DNA from: Rhizobacter sp. AJA081-3
GTDB lineage: Bacteria; Pseudomonadota; Gammaproteobacteria; Burkholderiales; Burkholderiaceae_C
Assembly: GCF_017795745.1 (NCBI RefSeq)
Contig: NZ_CP059067.1
Location: forward strand, 3,968,001 to 4,032,000
Length of the DNA: 64,000 nucleotides
Direction: 5' to 3'
Shown: positions 8,535-18,700 of the stretch, piece after piece
How the letters are laid out: every line of letters begins with the position of its first letter
How positions within the stretch are numbered: the stretch's first letter is position 1
Made by a program: the position numbers and the translations under genes
The notes under the pieces: model-generated
What the model was told of the DNA's origin: nothing
Seen by the model: the letters and a program-made list of their open reading frames with translations, nothing else
The model's database searches: none

Positions 8535-9923
8535 CTACGGCGTCGCGATCGTCCAGCCTGTAGCGGTGACGATATCGAAGGCCTTTTTTGTCGCTTCCTT
8601 GACCAACGAAAGATGCAAGTGAGTGGATGCAACGTTGCAAACAACGATATCGCAGTTGTAGCCGGCATTTCCGCTACAGCCAACACGTCCAAGGACCGTA
8701 CCGGATAGGACGCTCTTCTTGTCGTTGGCGAGTTCTGCGGCAGTGAAGTCCTGTAGATGTCCGTAGAGGAAGAACCAAACGTCGGCCCCGTTCTTGAAGA
8801 CTAGCGTTACGCGGTTGCCAAACTCAGAACCATCATCCTTGTAGTAGTAAGCTGTCCCTTTCAGCACAGCAACCACCTTAGTTCCGACTGGCGCATACAA
8901 GTCAACGCCATCGTGATCCTTTGGACCTGGCCGAACACCTTGTCCAAAGGTCGAGTAACTCGGTTTCCAAACACAGCCTTGGTACATAGCCCGATACTCG
9001 CCGGCATTGTCTGTCGGCAGTGCACCGCCTGATTGCGACAGGGGAAGAGCCTCGAACGGCGTAGCTCTGACCGCGACGGACGGGGGGGGCGCTGGGTCCA
9101 CCGCGTATGTCGGCACGACTCGCCCACTCGACAGCATCTCCGGCTCGTCGAAGCTCAATTCACTTGCCTTCCTCCGACTGCTCTCTGTCAGCCCAGAAAG
9201 ACGAACACGAGCGCTGGTCGCCGTAACCTCAACTTCAATTGAGCCACCTTCAGGCATTACGACGCGCCACGCGTCAATGCCAGTTTCGATACCTGCCGAG
9301 AGGCTTCTGATCGCCGTGCGTAGAAGCGACCCAGCGCTTAGAGATAGTTGCCGAGGCTGCTCGAACGCGAGCATGGCGGCGGCGCTTTCAAAGAGGGCGC
9401 GAATCTCGTCGTTTCGGGCTGCCGGCACCCCATTGCGGTCGGATTCCTGCGCCGCGGTTGTCCAATCCAGCTTTCGGCATGCGTCTACCAGGTTCGTAAA
9501 CCTTAGCAGGCCAGCCTTGCCGAGGTTGAAACACAGATCGACAAGTGCCTCCTTGGCAGGATTCGGGAAGTCTCGATAGTCGGCGAAGATCGACTTCAGG
9601 CTCGTTTCGCTCCCGCCCAAATCGGCAGTCAGCACACTCTCCATATCGGTAGCCGACATCTCAAGAGTTCGAAAGGTCTTGTAGTAGCTGGCTGGTTTAC
9701 CCGGAGTCTGCTGCAACATCAGCGCATGTTCTGCCTCAATCTGAGCGACAGTGGCCGCCTTTCCAACGGCGACAACGCTGAAGGGAAGCTTGGCCGCTGC
9801 CGCCGCCGACGGCAACATATGTCCCGTCCCGACGGTCACTTTCCCAGCGGTATCGAGGTACATGTATGGGACAGTACCCTCGAACTTCTGAGCGCGTTTG
9901 GTCATCTCGTTGGTGATGGTCAT
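8535..9923 (-). CDS. Bifunctional peptidoglycan hydrolase: T4-type lysozyme (GH24) fused to M23 endopeptidase
   Basis: This is a 462-aa protein from the ATG at 9923 (CTGGAGA ribosome site). Residues 5-170 are a phage T4-type muramidase. KFEGTVPYMYLD and KVTVGTGH place Glu15, Asp24 and Thr30 with exactly the spacing of the T4 lysozyme catalytic residues Glu11, Asp20 and Thr26. LVDLCFNLG follows, as in the family. A beta-rich linker spans about 190-300. Residues 320-455 are an M23 (LytM) domain with the zinc-binding signatures HDGVD, YGHLQD and THLHLS. It should cut both glycan strands and peptide bridges. There is no signal peptide or TM segment, so it must be released by lysis, carried by another apparatus, or act on incoming material. 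It is the last gene of the minus-strand group, 111 bases after the protease-like gene. Confidence 0.9.
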   Translation of the reverse strand: MTITNEMTKRAQKFEGTVPYMYLDTAGKVTVGTGHMLPSAAAAAKLPFSVVAVGKAATVAQIEAEHALMLQQTPGKPASYYKTFRTLEMSATDMESVLTADLGGSETSLKSIFADYRDFPNPAKEALVDLCFNLGKAGLLRFTNLVDACRKLDWTTAAQESDRNGVPAARNDEIRALFESAAAMLAFEQPRQLSLSAGSLLRTAIRSLSAGIETGIDAWRVVMPEGGSIEVEVTATSARVRLSGLTESSRRKASELSFDEPEMLSSGRVVPTYAVDPAPPPSVAVRATPFEALPLSQSGGALPTDNAGEYRAMYQGCVWKPSYSTFGQGVRPGPKDHDGVDLYAPVGTKVVAVLKGTAYYYKDDGSEFGNRVTLVFKNGADVWFFLYGHLQDFTAAELANDKKSVLSGTVLGRVGCSGNAGYNCDIVVCNVASTHLHLSLVKEATKKAFDIVTATGWTIATP

Positions 9924-10034
9924 ACGTGGTTCTCCAGAGGTGGCTCGGCTTGGCCGAGATGGTCAAGGCGCAGTTCTGCCCGAAGTGAAATTGAACCGGT
10001 GCGAACTCCTGTTGGTAGTCCAAATCGTCTGTGA

Positions 10035-11189
10035 TCAGGGCGGCCGAGGGTGCGCCGCGCGGTAGGGCGAGGAAGGCGCGTTCGCATCGGCGCTGAAGTC
10101 CTTGCGCGGCTTCAAGGTGTAGGTCGTCTTCACATCCGGCAACGAAACCCATGGGCCAACTCTCTGCGGGTTGGCGATGAAGTCCTTCAGCGTCGAAGCG
10201 ATAGTTGAGTGTTCGGTGACCGGTGGTGTCTGCACGTGGGCGGTGGACAAGTACGTTATTTGCTGGTCAGGACCCGGACCGCCCCAGAGCGCCGCAAGTA
10301 GGGGCCGCCGATGGTCGGCAAGGACGATTCCGCTTCCGGCGAGCGCATCGGCGTCGGAACCCGACCTGGCTGCGCCGAAGTCGCCGCACCACTGCCACTT
10401 CGGTGGACCCACAATGCCTGAAGGGGCACACGTGTTGGGAGTCGTAGTTGTCCAGGCCGCCGTGAGCGGCACGGCGTGCCGCATGTAGATGACTGCATTC
10501 CTCGTCGTTCGTTGTGCCCACCTCACGAACTCAAACGGCACGAGTCGTTTCGGCGCGTCACCCCCCGGCGCAAGCGACTCAAGCAGGCGTTCGTTGGGTT
10601 CGGCACCGAGCACTCCGATGTGTTCATTGCTGTGGCTCACGCTGTGGTCCAGCTCGAGCACAGCGAGATCGGCGCTGCTCGGCGGCGTGACGACCGGCTC
10701 GAGTCCTTCGGCGATGTCCTCCTGCTCGAAGGCAGGCTTCTTCCAGCAAGCCCGCGGCGGCCCGCCCGGCCTCTCGTGGTAGACCCACGCCCCTGTCACC
10801 GGTACAGATTGGCCGTAACGGGAACCAGTATTTTCGCGAAGGAACGCCATCATCTCGGGCAGCTTCAACGAGGCGCCGCACACACAGGAAGCCGCGGTCA
10901 ACACCCAGCGCTTCGCAACCAGTGTTCCCTGGCAGAACGCTCCCATACGAACCGAACCGGCCCACGGGACGAGCAGCGTGACGTGCCAAGGCTTATCGTG
11001 TGCGAGCAGCGGAACGTCATTCGGTTCAGCTTCGAAAACGACCAAAGGCTCGCCAGTGAGCATGCGGCTCACCGCCGCGCGCCACGGCAGCGGCTCTGGC
11101 AAAGTAGGCGGCTCCTGCGCGTTCGCCGTGGCACGTGCGATGACAACGAGGACCAACGCCTCAAGCCGCAGGAGCTGCGCGGCCCTCAC
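10035..11189 (-). CDS. Secreted trypsin-like (S1) serine protease homologue, catalytic His replaced
   Basis: This is a 384-aa protein. The start is the GTG at 11189, which overlaps the stop of the upstream giant gene by four bases (GTGA), pointing to translational coupling. The N-terminus (LRLEALVLVVIARATANAQ) is a signal peptide. Residues 60-110 follow the chymotrypsin fold opening, with GAFCQGTLVAKRWVLTAASC. Active members have TAAHC, so Ser101 takes the place of the catalytic His. The Asp region is kept (ADLAVLELD, about 172). A Ser in LAGSGIVLAD (about 280) may be the nucleophile, but the usual GDSGGP context is lost. It is probably a catalytically dead or altered homologue that binds rather than cuts, located in the periplasm or outside. 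Confidence 0.75.
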   Translation of the reverse strand: MRAAQLLRLEALVLVVIARATANAQEPPTLPEPLPWRAAVSRMLTGEPLVVFEAEPNDVPLLAHDKPWHVTLLVPWAGSVRMGAFCQGTLVAKRWVLTAASCVCGASLKLPEMMAFLRENTGSRYGQSVPVTGAWVYHERPGGPPRACWKKPAFEQEDIAEGLEPVVTPPSSADLAVLELDHSVSHSNEHIGVLGAEPNERLLESLAPGGDAPKRLVPFEFVRWAQRTTRNAVIYMRHAVPLTAAWTTTTPNTCAPSGIVGPPKWQWCGDFGAARSGSDADALAGSGIVLADHRRPLLAALWGGPGPDQQITYLSTAHVQTPPVTEHSTIASTLKDFIANPQRVGPWVSLPDVKTTYTLKPRKDFSADANAPSSPYRAAHPRPP

Positions 11190-14100
11190 AGAACCTCGCT
11201 GAGAAGAAGCCTGTCGCTGAACACCAGGCGGTTCGAAACGCTTCCGCCGGGTGTGCCGCCGCCCGGCGGATCGGCGCGTCCGAATTCAAACTCCTGCACC
11301 ACCACCGAGTAGAGGCAGTCTGGGCGCATAGCATAGGCGCGTCGGATGTCTTCGGCCTTTTGCCTCCATTCGCCACCCACACGCTCCAAAACCATCGAGG
11401 TGTGCAACTCGGGAACCCAGGCCACACCGTGGACCCCGGCATCGCCAACCACCGCCGACCGAAGCGCCTGCCAACGCTCGCTTGGCAGGTACTCAAGATG
11501 TGCGGTCACTCGGGTGCCGCGCCGATGCAGCGCGGTCAGCGGAGGCGCCGGCTGCACGCCGGCGAGCGACACCCTCACTTCGAGGTGACCCGACACTAGC
11601 GGCCGGGCGGCAACTGAAGCACGGCGGGACGGTGGCAGTTGCACAAACTCCTGCACGGTCAGCTCAGACAGTTCGTAGCCGGGCAGCGCGTTTTCCTGGT
11701 AGCGCGCAAGCGAAAGCCTTACGAACGGGAAGTAGGTGTAGCGCTCGTCGATTTGCACATCGACGTAGTACCTGCGGCTCGGTGGGTCGTATTTCGGCTC
11801 GTAAAGTACGAGTGCCACCTTGGCCGACTCGCTGCGATAGCTGGCAAGATGATCTTTCATCGAGACTGCCCGGCGTAGGTCAACGACTGGGAAGCACGCG
11901 CTGGCGCGCGCGTTCTGCAGGTCCGAGATGCCGTCGCATGTATGCTTTCGGAAGGCCTCAACGGGGATCGATCCGATACACGCATTCGACTCAGCGACAC
12001 CCCACAGCGGGTCGAGGCCCCATCGCGTGATGAACGGCTCAAGGAAAGCAGGCGGATCGTTGTTGATGCCGCAGAGTCGCGCGATGGCGCTCGCGGCGCG
12101 GCGCCGCATCGAAGCTCGATTGAAGTCCTCATCGGGCCAGCAGACGATGGCGAGCTTTTCGCCGAAGCCCGAGGAGAACCACGGGCGCCGCAGCCAGATG
12201 CGAAAGCATCCACCAACCCGCTCGTGTGCCGAATGGTTAGGCCCCGACTCGAGCCAGAGGTACTGCGGCATCACATAGTCCACATCAGGCCGCGGCGGTA
12301 CGGCCGAAGACGGCACTACAACGTGCCGCAACACACCTGGCGCCGACAGGAATTCAGCCGGCGCGCCTTGGAATTCGGAGGCGAATCGCGACTGCGCTGT
12401 GATCTCGACATCGACTTTCCGAGCGCGCGAGTCGCCGAAGTCGGCGCGCAGCTCGCCGCCCTTTAGATCCTCGTTGGTGACCCGACTGAGGGAAGTGCGT
12501 ACGCCGTTTAGGAGTACCAGGCGATCGTCCTCGGCCATCGCGGGAGCGGGCAGCGCGTTCGGAGAATGCGCTGCGCCCGGCACACTCAGCGCGTGCGGCA
12601 GATGGTCTAGGGAGACGAGTGCCGTCTTCGCGTGTTCCTGGGGCGGCGCAGTACCCGGGATGTCGTCAGTATCGGACCACGCAAGCTTGATGTCGATGCG
12701 CGCCGTGGTGGCGCGCTCGATCTCGAGGTCGCCGGCGAGTAGAGCATCGCTGCGGCCCGGCTCGCGCACAAATCGGAAGGTCTCCTCTCGTGCGGTGAGG
12801 TTCACCGCGGGCAGCACCCGCACGTCGCGGTCTGCGGCGTTGGGCGCGAGCTCTGCAGGTGGCAGCCCAGACCACAGCAGTCGCGGTGCGGCAGGCTTGT
12901 CGACGGCGTGAACAACTCGCAGCACTTGGCTCGGGTTGAGCATACCGAACGAGGTGAGATTAGTCAGGCCGTCCGCCAGCAGGTCCGCAGTCTGCGCGCG
13001 CAACGGGTGGTCGCGCATCTCCTGCCAGTGCGCCAGCCGATCCACGAGACGCCGCCAGACGGTGAGCCAGTTGGGAGCCTCGTCCTTAGTCAGCAGCTGC
13101 AGCACCATCGCCGTTTCGATACCATCGGGCGTCTGCAGGAAGTCGACCAACGCGTCCACGGTGGCCGATTGCTCGAGATGGTCGATGCGCATCTCGTGCC
13201 ATAGATGCACGTCTAAATCATCACCGGCCGCAACGCGAAGCCGAATAGTGGCCCGGTCGTTGGCGTCCCTCTCGAATACAGTGCGCGGCCCTGGCACGCG
13301 GCCGTCATCCGCGCGAAGGATCTCCAGGCGCAGTGCGCGGCAGTCGGGCCAGCCGGCTGCACCGCGCCCTTCGTAGTAATCGTGAAACGAAAATGCCACG
13401 GGCCGCCCGTCGCTGCGACGGTGCGCGGCGAGGACCACGCGCCGCGCCCAAGGGTCAGGCAGGTACGGAATGACTGGCCGCCGGGCGAAGGCGGATCGGC
13501 GGTAGATCGTGTCCGAGTTGTCGTGTCGGTGCGGACGCCCTTCGCCGCCCATGCCGGCCACGGGATTGGAAGTGTTGGGGAAGCGGCCCGATGGGGTCAG
13601 GCAGATTCCCTCAAAGGCGCTTTGTGGAGGGCCGGCGCGCATGCCCTTGCGATCGTAGGCACCGAGCATCACCGCAAGCTCCAGCGAGATTGGCGGCGGC
13701 ACGATCCAGCGCACCTCACGTCGATGCACGCGAGCAACATCTCCGGAACTCGCCAGCACGACCTTGCCGCCCGCCTGCTGCGGCAGCTTGTCGTAGTCCG
13801 GACGGTCCCCCAGATGCACGTCGGGCGGAGCGATGGGTTCGAAGCGCTTGAACGGGAAAAATTCATCGCACGAGCGGCCGAGTGCCGCCGAGTGGCAAAT
13901 GTTCCCCGTCTCGACGGCCTCGTACATGCCCGCTCGCACCACGTCGTCGAGCGAGGGGCCGAAGCCGTCGGCATACACGGCGCGCACGCCAAGCCTGTAG
14001 TCGCTCCCAACCCGTAGCGCAGGAAGCCCGCCCGCGGTGACGAGGCGGACCTTCAGCCGCCCGATTTCCAGTTCGGAGGTCGCCGAACCATAGCCCTCAC

Positions 14101-15754
14101 CGCCGGGGTCGGGCAGTGGCACCGCCAGAGACCAGCCGTCCCACGCGAAGAGCGACTGGCTAATCACCGCCTGCCCTTGGCGCGCGTCAGACACCACGCG
14201 CTGGGTCGGAGCAAGCAGGCATTCGCCCGCGGAAACGTTCCCGAACCAATCACTGATGTCCTCATTGTTGATCCGGGCATCAAGCACGCGCCATCCCATG
14301 AGCGAGCGCCAGGGCGCCGTTCCATGCGCAGGCTTCGTTGGCAGCGGGGAGTTGTGGCGCTGAACGTCCACGCGCATGCCGATCATGATCTGATGTGCGT
14401 AGAGCGCTTCGTCGATTGAGCGGTTGTCCAACGCTCTCTCTGGCTTAGAGGGCGCCCGGGTGTCCAGCAACGAAAGACTCAGCGTGCGTTGCGCGGCGAA
14501 TTCGTAGCTCTGCTCGCCTCCGCTCGCTCCGGCAGCCCGTTGGGAGAGGTAGCCCTTTATGCCGACCACAAACTTGTTGAGGGCTCCTTGCTGGTCGAAT
14601 TGCGTGACCACGTAGCGCGGCTTGCCGTCGCTGCGCGCAACCGACAGGTCGAACACGCCTTGCCGCAACGGGATCGGCGACTTCTCGTCATCGGGCAAGT
14701 CGTCAGGCGCGTCGAGGGGCCGCCCATCCCCGTCGATCGCAACGACCCCAGGCAGGAACTCCTTCTTGAGATCGTGCTGCCCGTCATCCGCGAGCGCCGA
14801 CATGTCCACTTCGAGCTCCACCACCAGACCCAGGTGGCGCATCAGCCAGCCATGCTGGCCGAGCTTCTTCACCTCGTCCGCGAGCTTTAGCGATTGCGCG
14901 ACAGGTCTCGTCTCCAGCAGCTTCTGCAAATCCTGCGTCGTGCTGTCCGTTTCGGAACTCGCGGCGATAATCTCGTTCAAGACGTCAAAATCCTCCGCGC
15001 GCAGGTCCTTGACATCCTTGGATGCCTTGAAGCGCGAATCTCCATCGATCACCCGATCGGACCATCTGGTCTGCTCAAACGTGGACTCTCTGGGCGGCGG
15101 AGACGAACGGCGATCGGCCGGCGAGGTGAGAGACTGGGCAAACCGATCAAGGCGCGCGGCCAGTTTCACCGCATCGCCCGCCAGCTCGCGCGGTGCGCGC
15201 GCGAAGTCGAAAGCCTCGTGCCCGGCCAAGTCTGGCCGGATGCCCGGTGCGCGAAGCGACTTGGCAAGCGCAAGCGCATGAAGACCACCGTGTAACGCGG
15301 TGAGATATTTTTCATTGCCAGCGCGGTCGACAAGCCACCCGGACTTTGTTGGAATTGGCCCGTAGATTTCGCGCGGCGTGCCTGGATCGGGGAAGGCCGC
15401 ACGCCAAATCTTGCCCACACGTTCGCGCTGCTCGTGAAGCGACCCGCCCAGACTCCCGAGATACATGCGGTAACCTGCAGCGAGTGTGGCGCCAGAGGCC
15501 GGCACCTGCCGAGTGCCGCGCCGGGTGTACACACGCAGCGCGAGAGCTGCGTCCCCTTCGGCAACGCAGCGCGGCCAGTCGGCGAACACTCGACCCAGCG
15601 CACGGCATTCCTCCTGCGACATCTTCATGTCCTTGTCCTGGCGGAACATCAGCCTTGCGCGGAAGCGCTGCTTGCCGTCGGCCCTGCCACAAGGCACCAG
15701 CAGCCAGCCGCAATACTTGTTGAACGCTTGGCTTTGCTCCTGTGTGAGCTTCAT
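11186..15754 (-). CDS. Very large protein of unknown family (1522 aa)
   Basis: The ATG at 15754 (MKLTQEQSQAFNKYCGWLL) has a GAGAGG ribosome site and lies 10 bases after the stop of the 2275-aa gene, so the two form an operon. No signal peptide or TM segment is evident. The sequence is a long run of mixed beta-rich regions with many Trp, Pro and Asp residues and no motif I recognise. Examples are DLDVHLWHEMRIDHL around 900 and WLRRPWFSSGFGEKLAIV around 1220. The last 120 residues end in a beta-rich tail. The C-terminus overlaps the start of the serine-protease homologue by four bases. Length and composition recall structural or toxin-like surface proteins, but I assign no function. Confidence 0.8.
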   Translation of the reverse strand: MKLTQEQSQAFNKYCGWLLVPCGRADGKQRFRARLMFRQDKDMKMSQEECRALGRVFADWPRCVAEGDAALALRVYTRRGTRQVPASGATLAAGYRMYLGSLGGSLHEQRERVGKIWRAAFPDPGTPREIYGPIPTKSGWLVDRAGNEKYLTALHGGLHALALAKSLRAPGIRPDLAGHEAFDFARAPRELAGDAVKLAARLDRFAQSLTSPADRRSSPPPRESTFEQTRWSDRVIDGDSRFKASKDVKDLRAEDFDVLNEIIAASSETDSTTQDLQKLLETRPVAQSLKLADEVKKLGQHGWLMRHLGLVVELEVDMSALADDGQHDLKKEFLPGVVAIDGDGRPLDAPDDLPDDEKSPIPLRQGVFDLSVARSDGKPRYVVTQFDQQGALNKFVVGIKGYLSQRAAGASGGEQSYEFAAQRTLSLSLLDTRAPSKPERALDNRSIDEALYAHQIMIGMRVDVQRHNSPLPTKPAHGTAPWRSLMGWRVLDARINNEDISDWFGNVSAGECLLAPTQRVVSDARQGQAVISQSLFAWDGWSLAVPLPDPGGEGYGSATSELEIGRLKVRLVTAGGLPALRVGSDYRLGVRAVYADGFGPSLDDVVRAGMYEAVETGNICHSAALGRSCDEFFPFKRFEPIAPPDVHLGDRPDYDKLPQQAGGKVVLASSGDVARVHRREVRWIVPPPISLELAVMLGAYDRKGMRAGPPQSAFEGICLTPSGRFPNTSNPVAGMGGEGRPHRHDNSDTIYRRSAFARRPVIPYLPDPWARRVVLAAHRRSDGRPVAFSFHDYYEGRGAAGWPDCRALRLEILRADDGRVPGPRTVFERDANDRATIRLRVAAGDDLDVHLWHEMRIDHLEQSATVDALVDFLQTPDGIETAMVLQLLTKDEAPNWLTVWRRLVDRLAHWQEMRDHPLRAQTADLLADGLTNLTSFGMLNPSQVLRVVHAVDKPAAPRLLWSGLPPAELAPNAADRDVRVLPAVNLTAREETFRFVREPGRSDALLAGDLEIERATTARIDIKLAWSDTDDIPGTAPPQEHAKTALVSLDHLPHALSVPGAAHSPNALPAPAMAEDDRLVLLNGVRTSLSRVTNEDLKGGELRADFGDSRARKVDVEITAQSRFASEFQGAPAEFLSAPGVLRHVVVPSSAVPPRPDVDYVMPQYLWLESGPNHSAHERVGGCFRIWLRRPWFSSGFGEKLAIVCWPDEDFNRASMRRRAASAIARLCGINNDPPAFLEPFITRWGLDPLWGVAESNACIGSIPVEAFRKHTCDGISDLQNARASACFPVVDLRRAVSMKDHLASYRSESAKVALVLYEPKYDPPSRRYYVDVQIDERYTYFPFVRLSLARYQENALPGYELSELTVQEFVQLPPSRRASVAARPLVSGHLEVRVSLAGVQPAPPLTALHRRGTRVTAHLEYLPSERWQALRSAVVGDAGVHGVAWVPELHTSMVLERVGGEWRQKAEDIRRAYAMRPDCLYSVVVQEFEFGRADPPGGGTPGGSVSNRLVFSDRLLLSEVL

Positions 15755-15764
15755 GGCTTGCCTC

Positions 15765-18700
15765 TCATCTCGCAACCTCATCCAAGTCAGCGAATGCACC
15801 GACGTATGCCAGCCAGGCGGAGCCTTCAGCTAGGCCGGGATGCAGCCTTCCAGTCGCAGAGGCCGCCTCAATGAAATCGGCGACATGGTCAGCAGTGTCC
15901 GGCGCGGAACCATCACCTCGTGCCCGTGAAGCGGTATCGCGCGTTGCGTCGAGGTTGCGCCGCGCAACAGCCAGCCGATTGATCGCATCGGCCGTCGTGC
16001 CGGCTGGTTGCTGCGGGCGTTGTCCGTCCGCGGACTCCGTCATGTTGCCGCCGCCACCCTTCGTGTAGGAAACTGAAACGGAATACGAGTAGTCGACTAA
16101 CCCAATCGAGAACGAGAACGTGTAGACCGCCAGGCCCGCCATGCTATTGCCCGACCTCCTCAGGCTCACCAGCAACTCGCCGCCCGCACGGAAGATCGAG
16201 GCGATGGTGAGCGCTCCACTTGCGCAGAAGAAGCCGGTGATCTCGTCGCGCACGCCCAGCGCGAGATAGACGCCCGCGGTGATCTTGCAGGTGCCGCGCG
16301 CGAGACCGCCGCCGAACTCGACACCGGTGACACCGCCGTACTCGAACGAGGCCTCGATCAGCTCCATGGTGTCCGCGCGCATCGTGAGGGCAGCGAAGAA
16401 GCCTCCGCCGTAGATGCCGACGGAAGCGAGGATCGGCTTCTGCCGAGTGCCCACCGCGACTTTGAAGCGCGTCGCCGAGTTGTCGAACGGCAGCAGCACC
16501 GCCACCGAGAACGACACGTTCTGCAGCGTCATCGCGGCCAGCTGGATGATGTCCTTGTTGAAGCGATAGCCGACCTCGATGCCGGGGCGGCCCTGCAGCA
16601 GTTGGACGTAGAAGCCAGAGTCGGCATTGAGCAGCGCCGCGAGTTCGTTCACGAACTTGAGCGCTTGGCCGAACCGCACGTTTTCCAGCCTCACGTCGAA
16701 CTTCATGGGCTGATTCGAGCCGGCCTGAAACGTGATGGGATGGAAGTCAAGGATCAGGAACGGTGCCGACCCGAACAGGTGCAGCGAGAACGCATCAAGC
16801 CGGCCGGTCACGGAACCGGACGTTCCGTTGCCTCGCAGCGAGACTTCGTTGCGTGAGGCGATCGTCAGCTGCGGGCTACCGCCGCCTCCGCTGCCGCGCC
16901 CTGGCACCGGGCGGAACACCGCACCGCCGCCGCGCGGAAACTCGTCGATGTCGCAACGCCAGTCGTAGCTGATGCGCAGCTTGGAAGGAACGCCGATTTC
17001 GGTGAGCACTTTCTCGGCGATGCCCCGCACGTCCACTAGCCCGCCAAGATTGCCGCCGCCGATCATGTCCGCAAGGTAGGCCACCAGTGTGGAGACCTCC
17101 TGGAACAACGCGGATGCGACGTACGCGGCGCGCATGGCCTGGGGGCCGTTCTTCTTTCCCGTTGAGGGCCACGCATCCCCGAAGTCGCGGATCCCGCCAG
17201 CGAGTCGCTTCAAGCGCGCCCCGAAGTCCTCTGACAGGTAAGGCTCGACGCTGGAGAGGTCGATATCGCTGACCTGCCCAAGCAGACCGCGCAATTTGTC
17301 GAGCGGCGTAGCGAGCCGGACAACCGCGGCGTCGAGTCTCGCCTGGACCTGCTCCATATGAGACATCAGTTCCGCCGCCTGCGGCAGCAAGGCGGAGGCC
17401 GCCGCGTTCAAGCGCACGGAGAGTTCCTCCATGACTGCCTGCCTCAGGTTGGCGAGCAACGCCTTGAAATCGTTATCGGAGGCATTGCGGACCTCGACTG
17501 CAAATCTAAGCGCGGTGGCAATGGCCTCCTCCACTTGGTCACGTGCATCGCCGAGCAGCCCCGGTAGGTCGTTCTGCAGGCGCTGGAGTTGCGCGCCCAG
17601 GTCTGTCTTCTTTAGCGCGTCGAGGAGCCCGCGTTGGAAATCGACAAGAACATTCAGGTCGCGAAGATGCCGATGCAACTCCGCGCCGGTGCGCAGGAGC
17701 ACGTCGTAGGCTTCGAGATACGAGCGTGCAATGCGTACGACGTTCAGTGGAGAAGCCTGCTCGAGCTTTACGCGCTGTTCGGCGACCGCGGCGAAGGTTA
17801 TCAGTCCTTCACGCAACTGAACCACCGACTGCAGCGCGTCTTCGATTGCGCGACGCTTCGTCGCATCCGCCGCCGCTGAAAGCTGTGTATTCAGTCGGTC
17901 CACGACGCCGTCGGTGCGCGAGAGTTCGTCGAGCGTCGCGTCCACGCTCGACCGGATGTCCTCGAGCTGGTCGTTCGCTTCGAAAGCCGCGGCAACAAGG
18001 GGGATCACTTCTTTCAGGGCCGCATTCGTAGCAACTTCGGCCGCGAGCTCGGCCCAGCGCTGGAGCGCAAGCATCGGTTGCAGCAGTTCGCCCATGACGG
18101 CGGCGGCACGGTCCAGCGCGGCCTGCATCGCTGCTCGCTCTAGGGCGTTCAGCGTCGCCCGCAGCGAGGTCACGACGTCCTGCAGCGCGCGATACTCCGG
18201 TTGCGACACGACGAAGGACTCGAGCCGCGCGACTTCCGCAGTCAGCGCCGCCATTGCTTCGCTCCAGAAGAGGCGAGGCAGGTCGTCGAGTGCCGTGCGC
18301 AGGGTCTGCAGGTCGCTCAGGACCTTGCGCGCGGCAGCGAATGCCTGTGCTACAGACGGCGGCAGCAGCGCGACCGGGTTTTCCGCCAAGTTGCGCGCAT
18401 CGTCGAGGAACTGCTTCAGGTGCGAGTAGGCGCCGCTGACGGCTGCACCTACTGCCGCCGCGTCGGTCGGAGAAACTCCCAGTCCGGCGCGCGCCACGTC
18501 GATCGACCTTCGCGCAGCGTTGATGGATGGCCGCAACTTCTCGAGGGCAGAAGCCGGCAGGCCAGACTTCTCCAATGTTTCGGCGAGTGCCTTCAGCACC
18601 GTTGCGGGTCCACTCGAGGCGTCCTGAAGCACGGGACGCAGCAATTCCACGAGGTCGTCGAACACCTCTTGCTGGTTCAGCTTGGGGACTTGAGTGCCTG

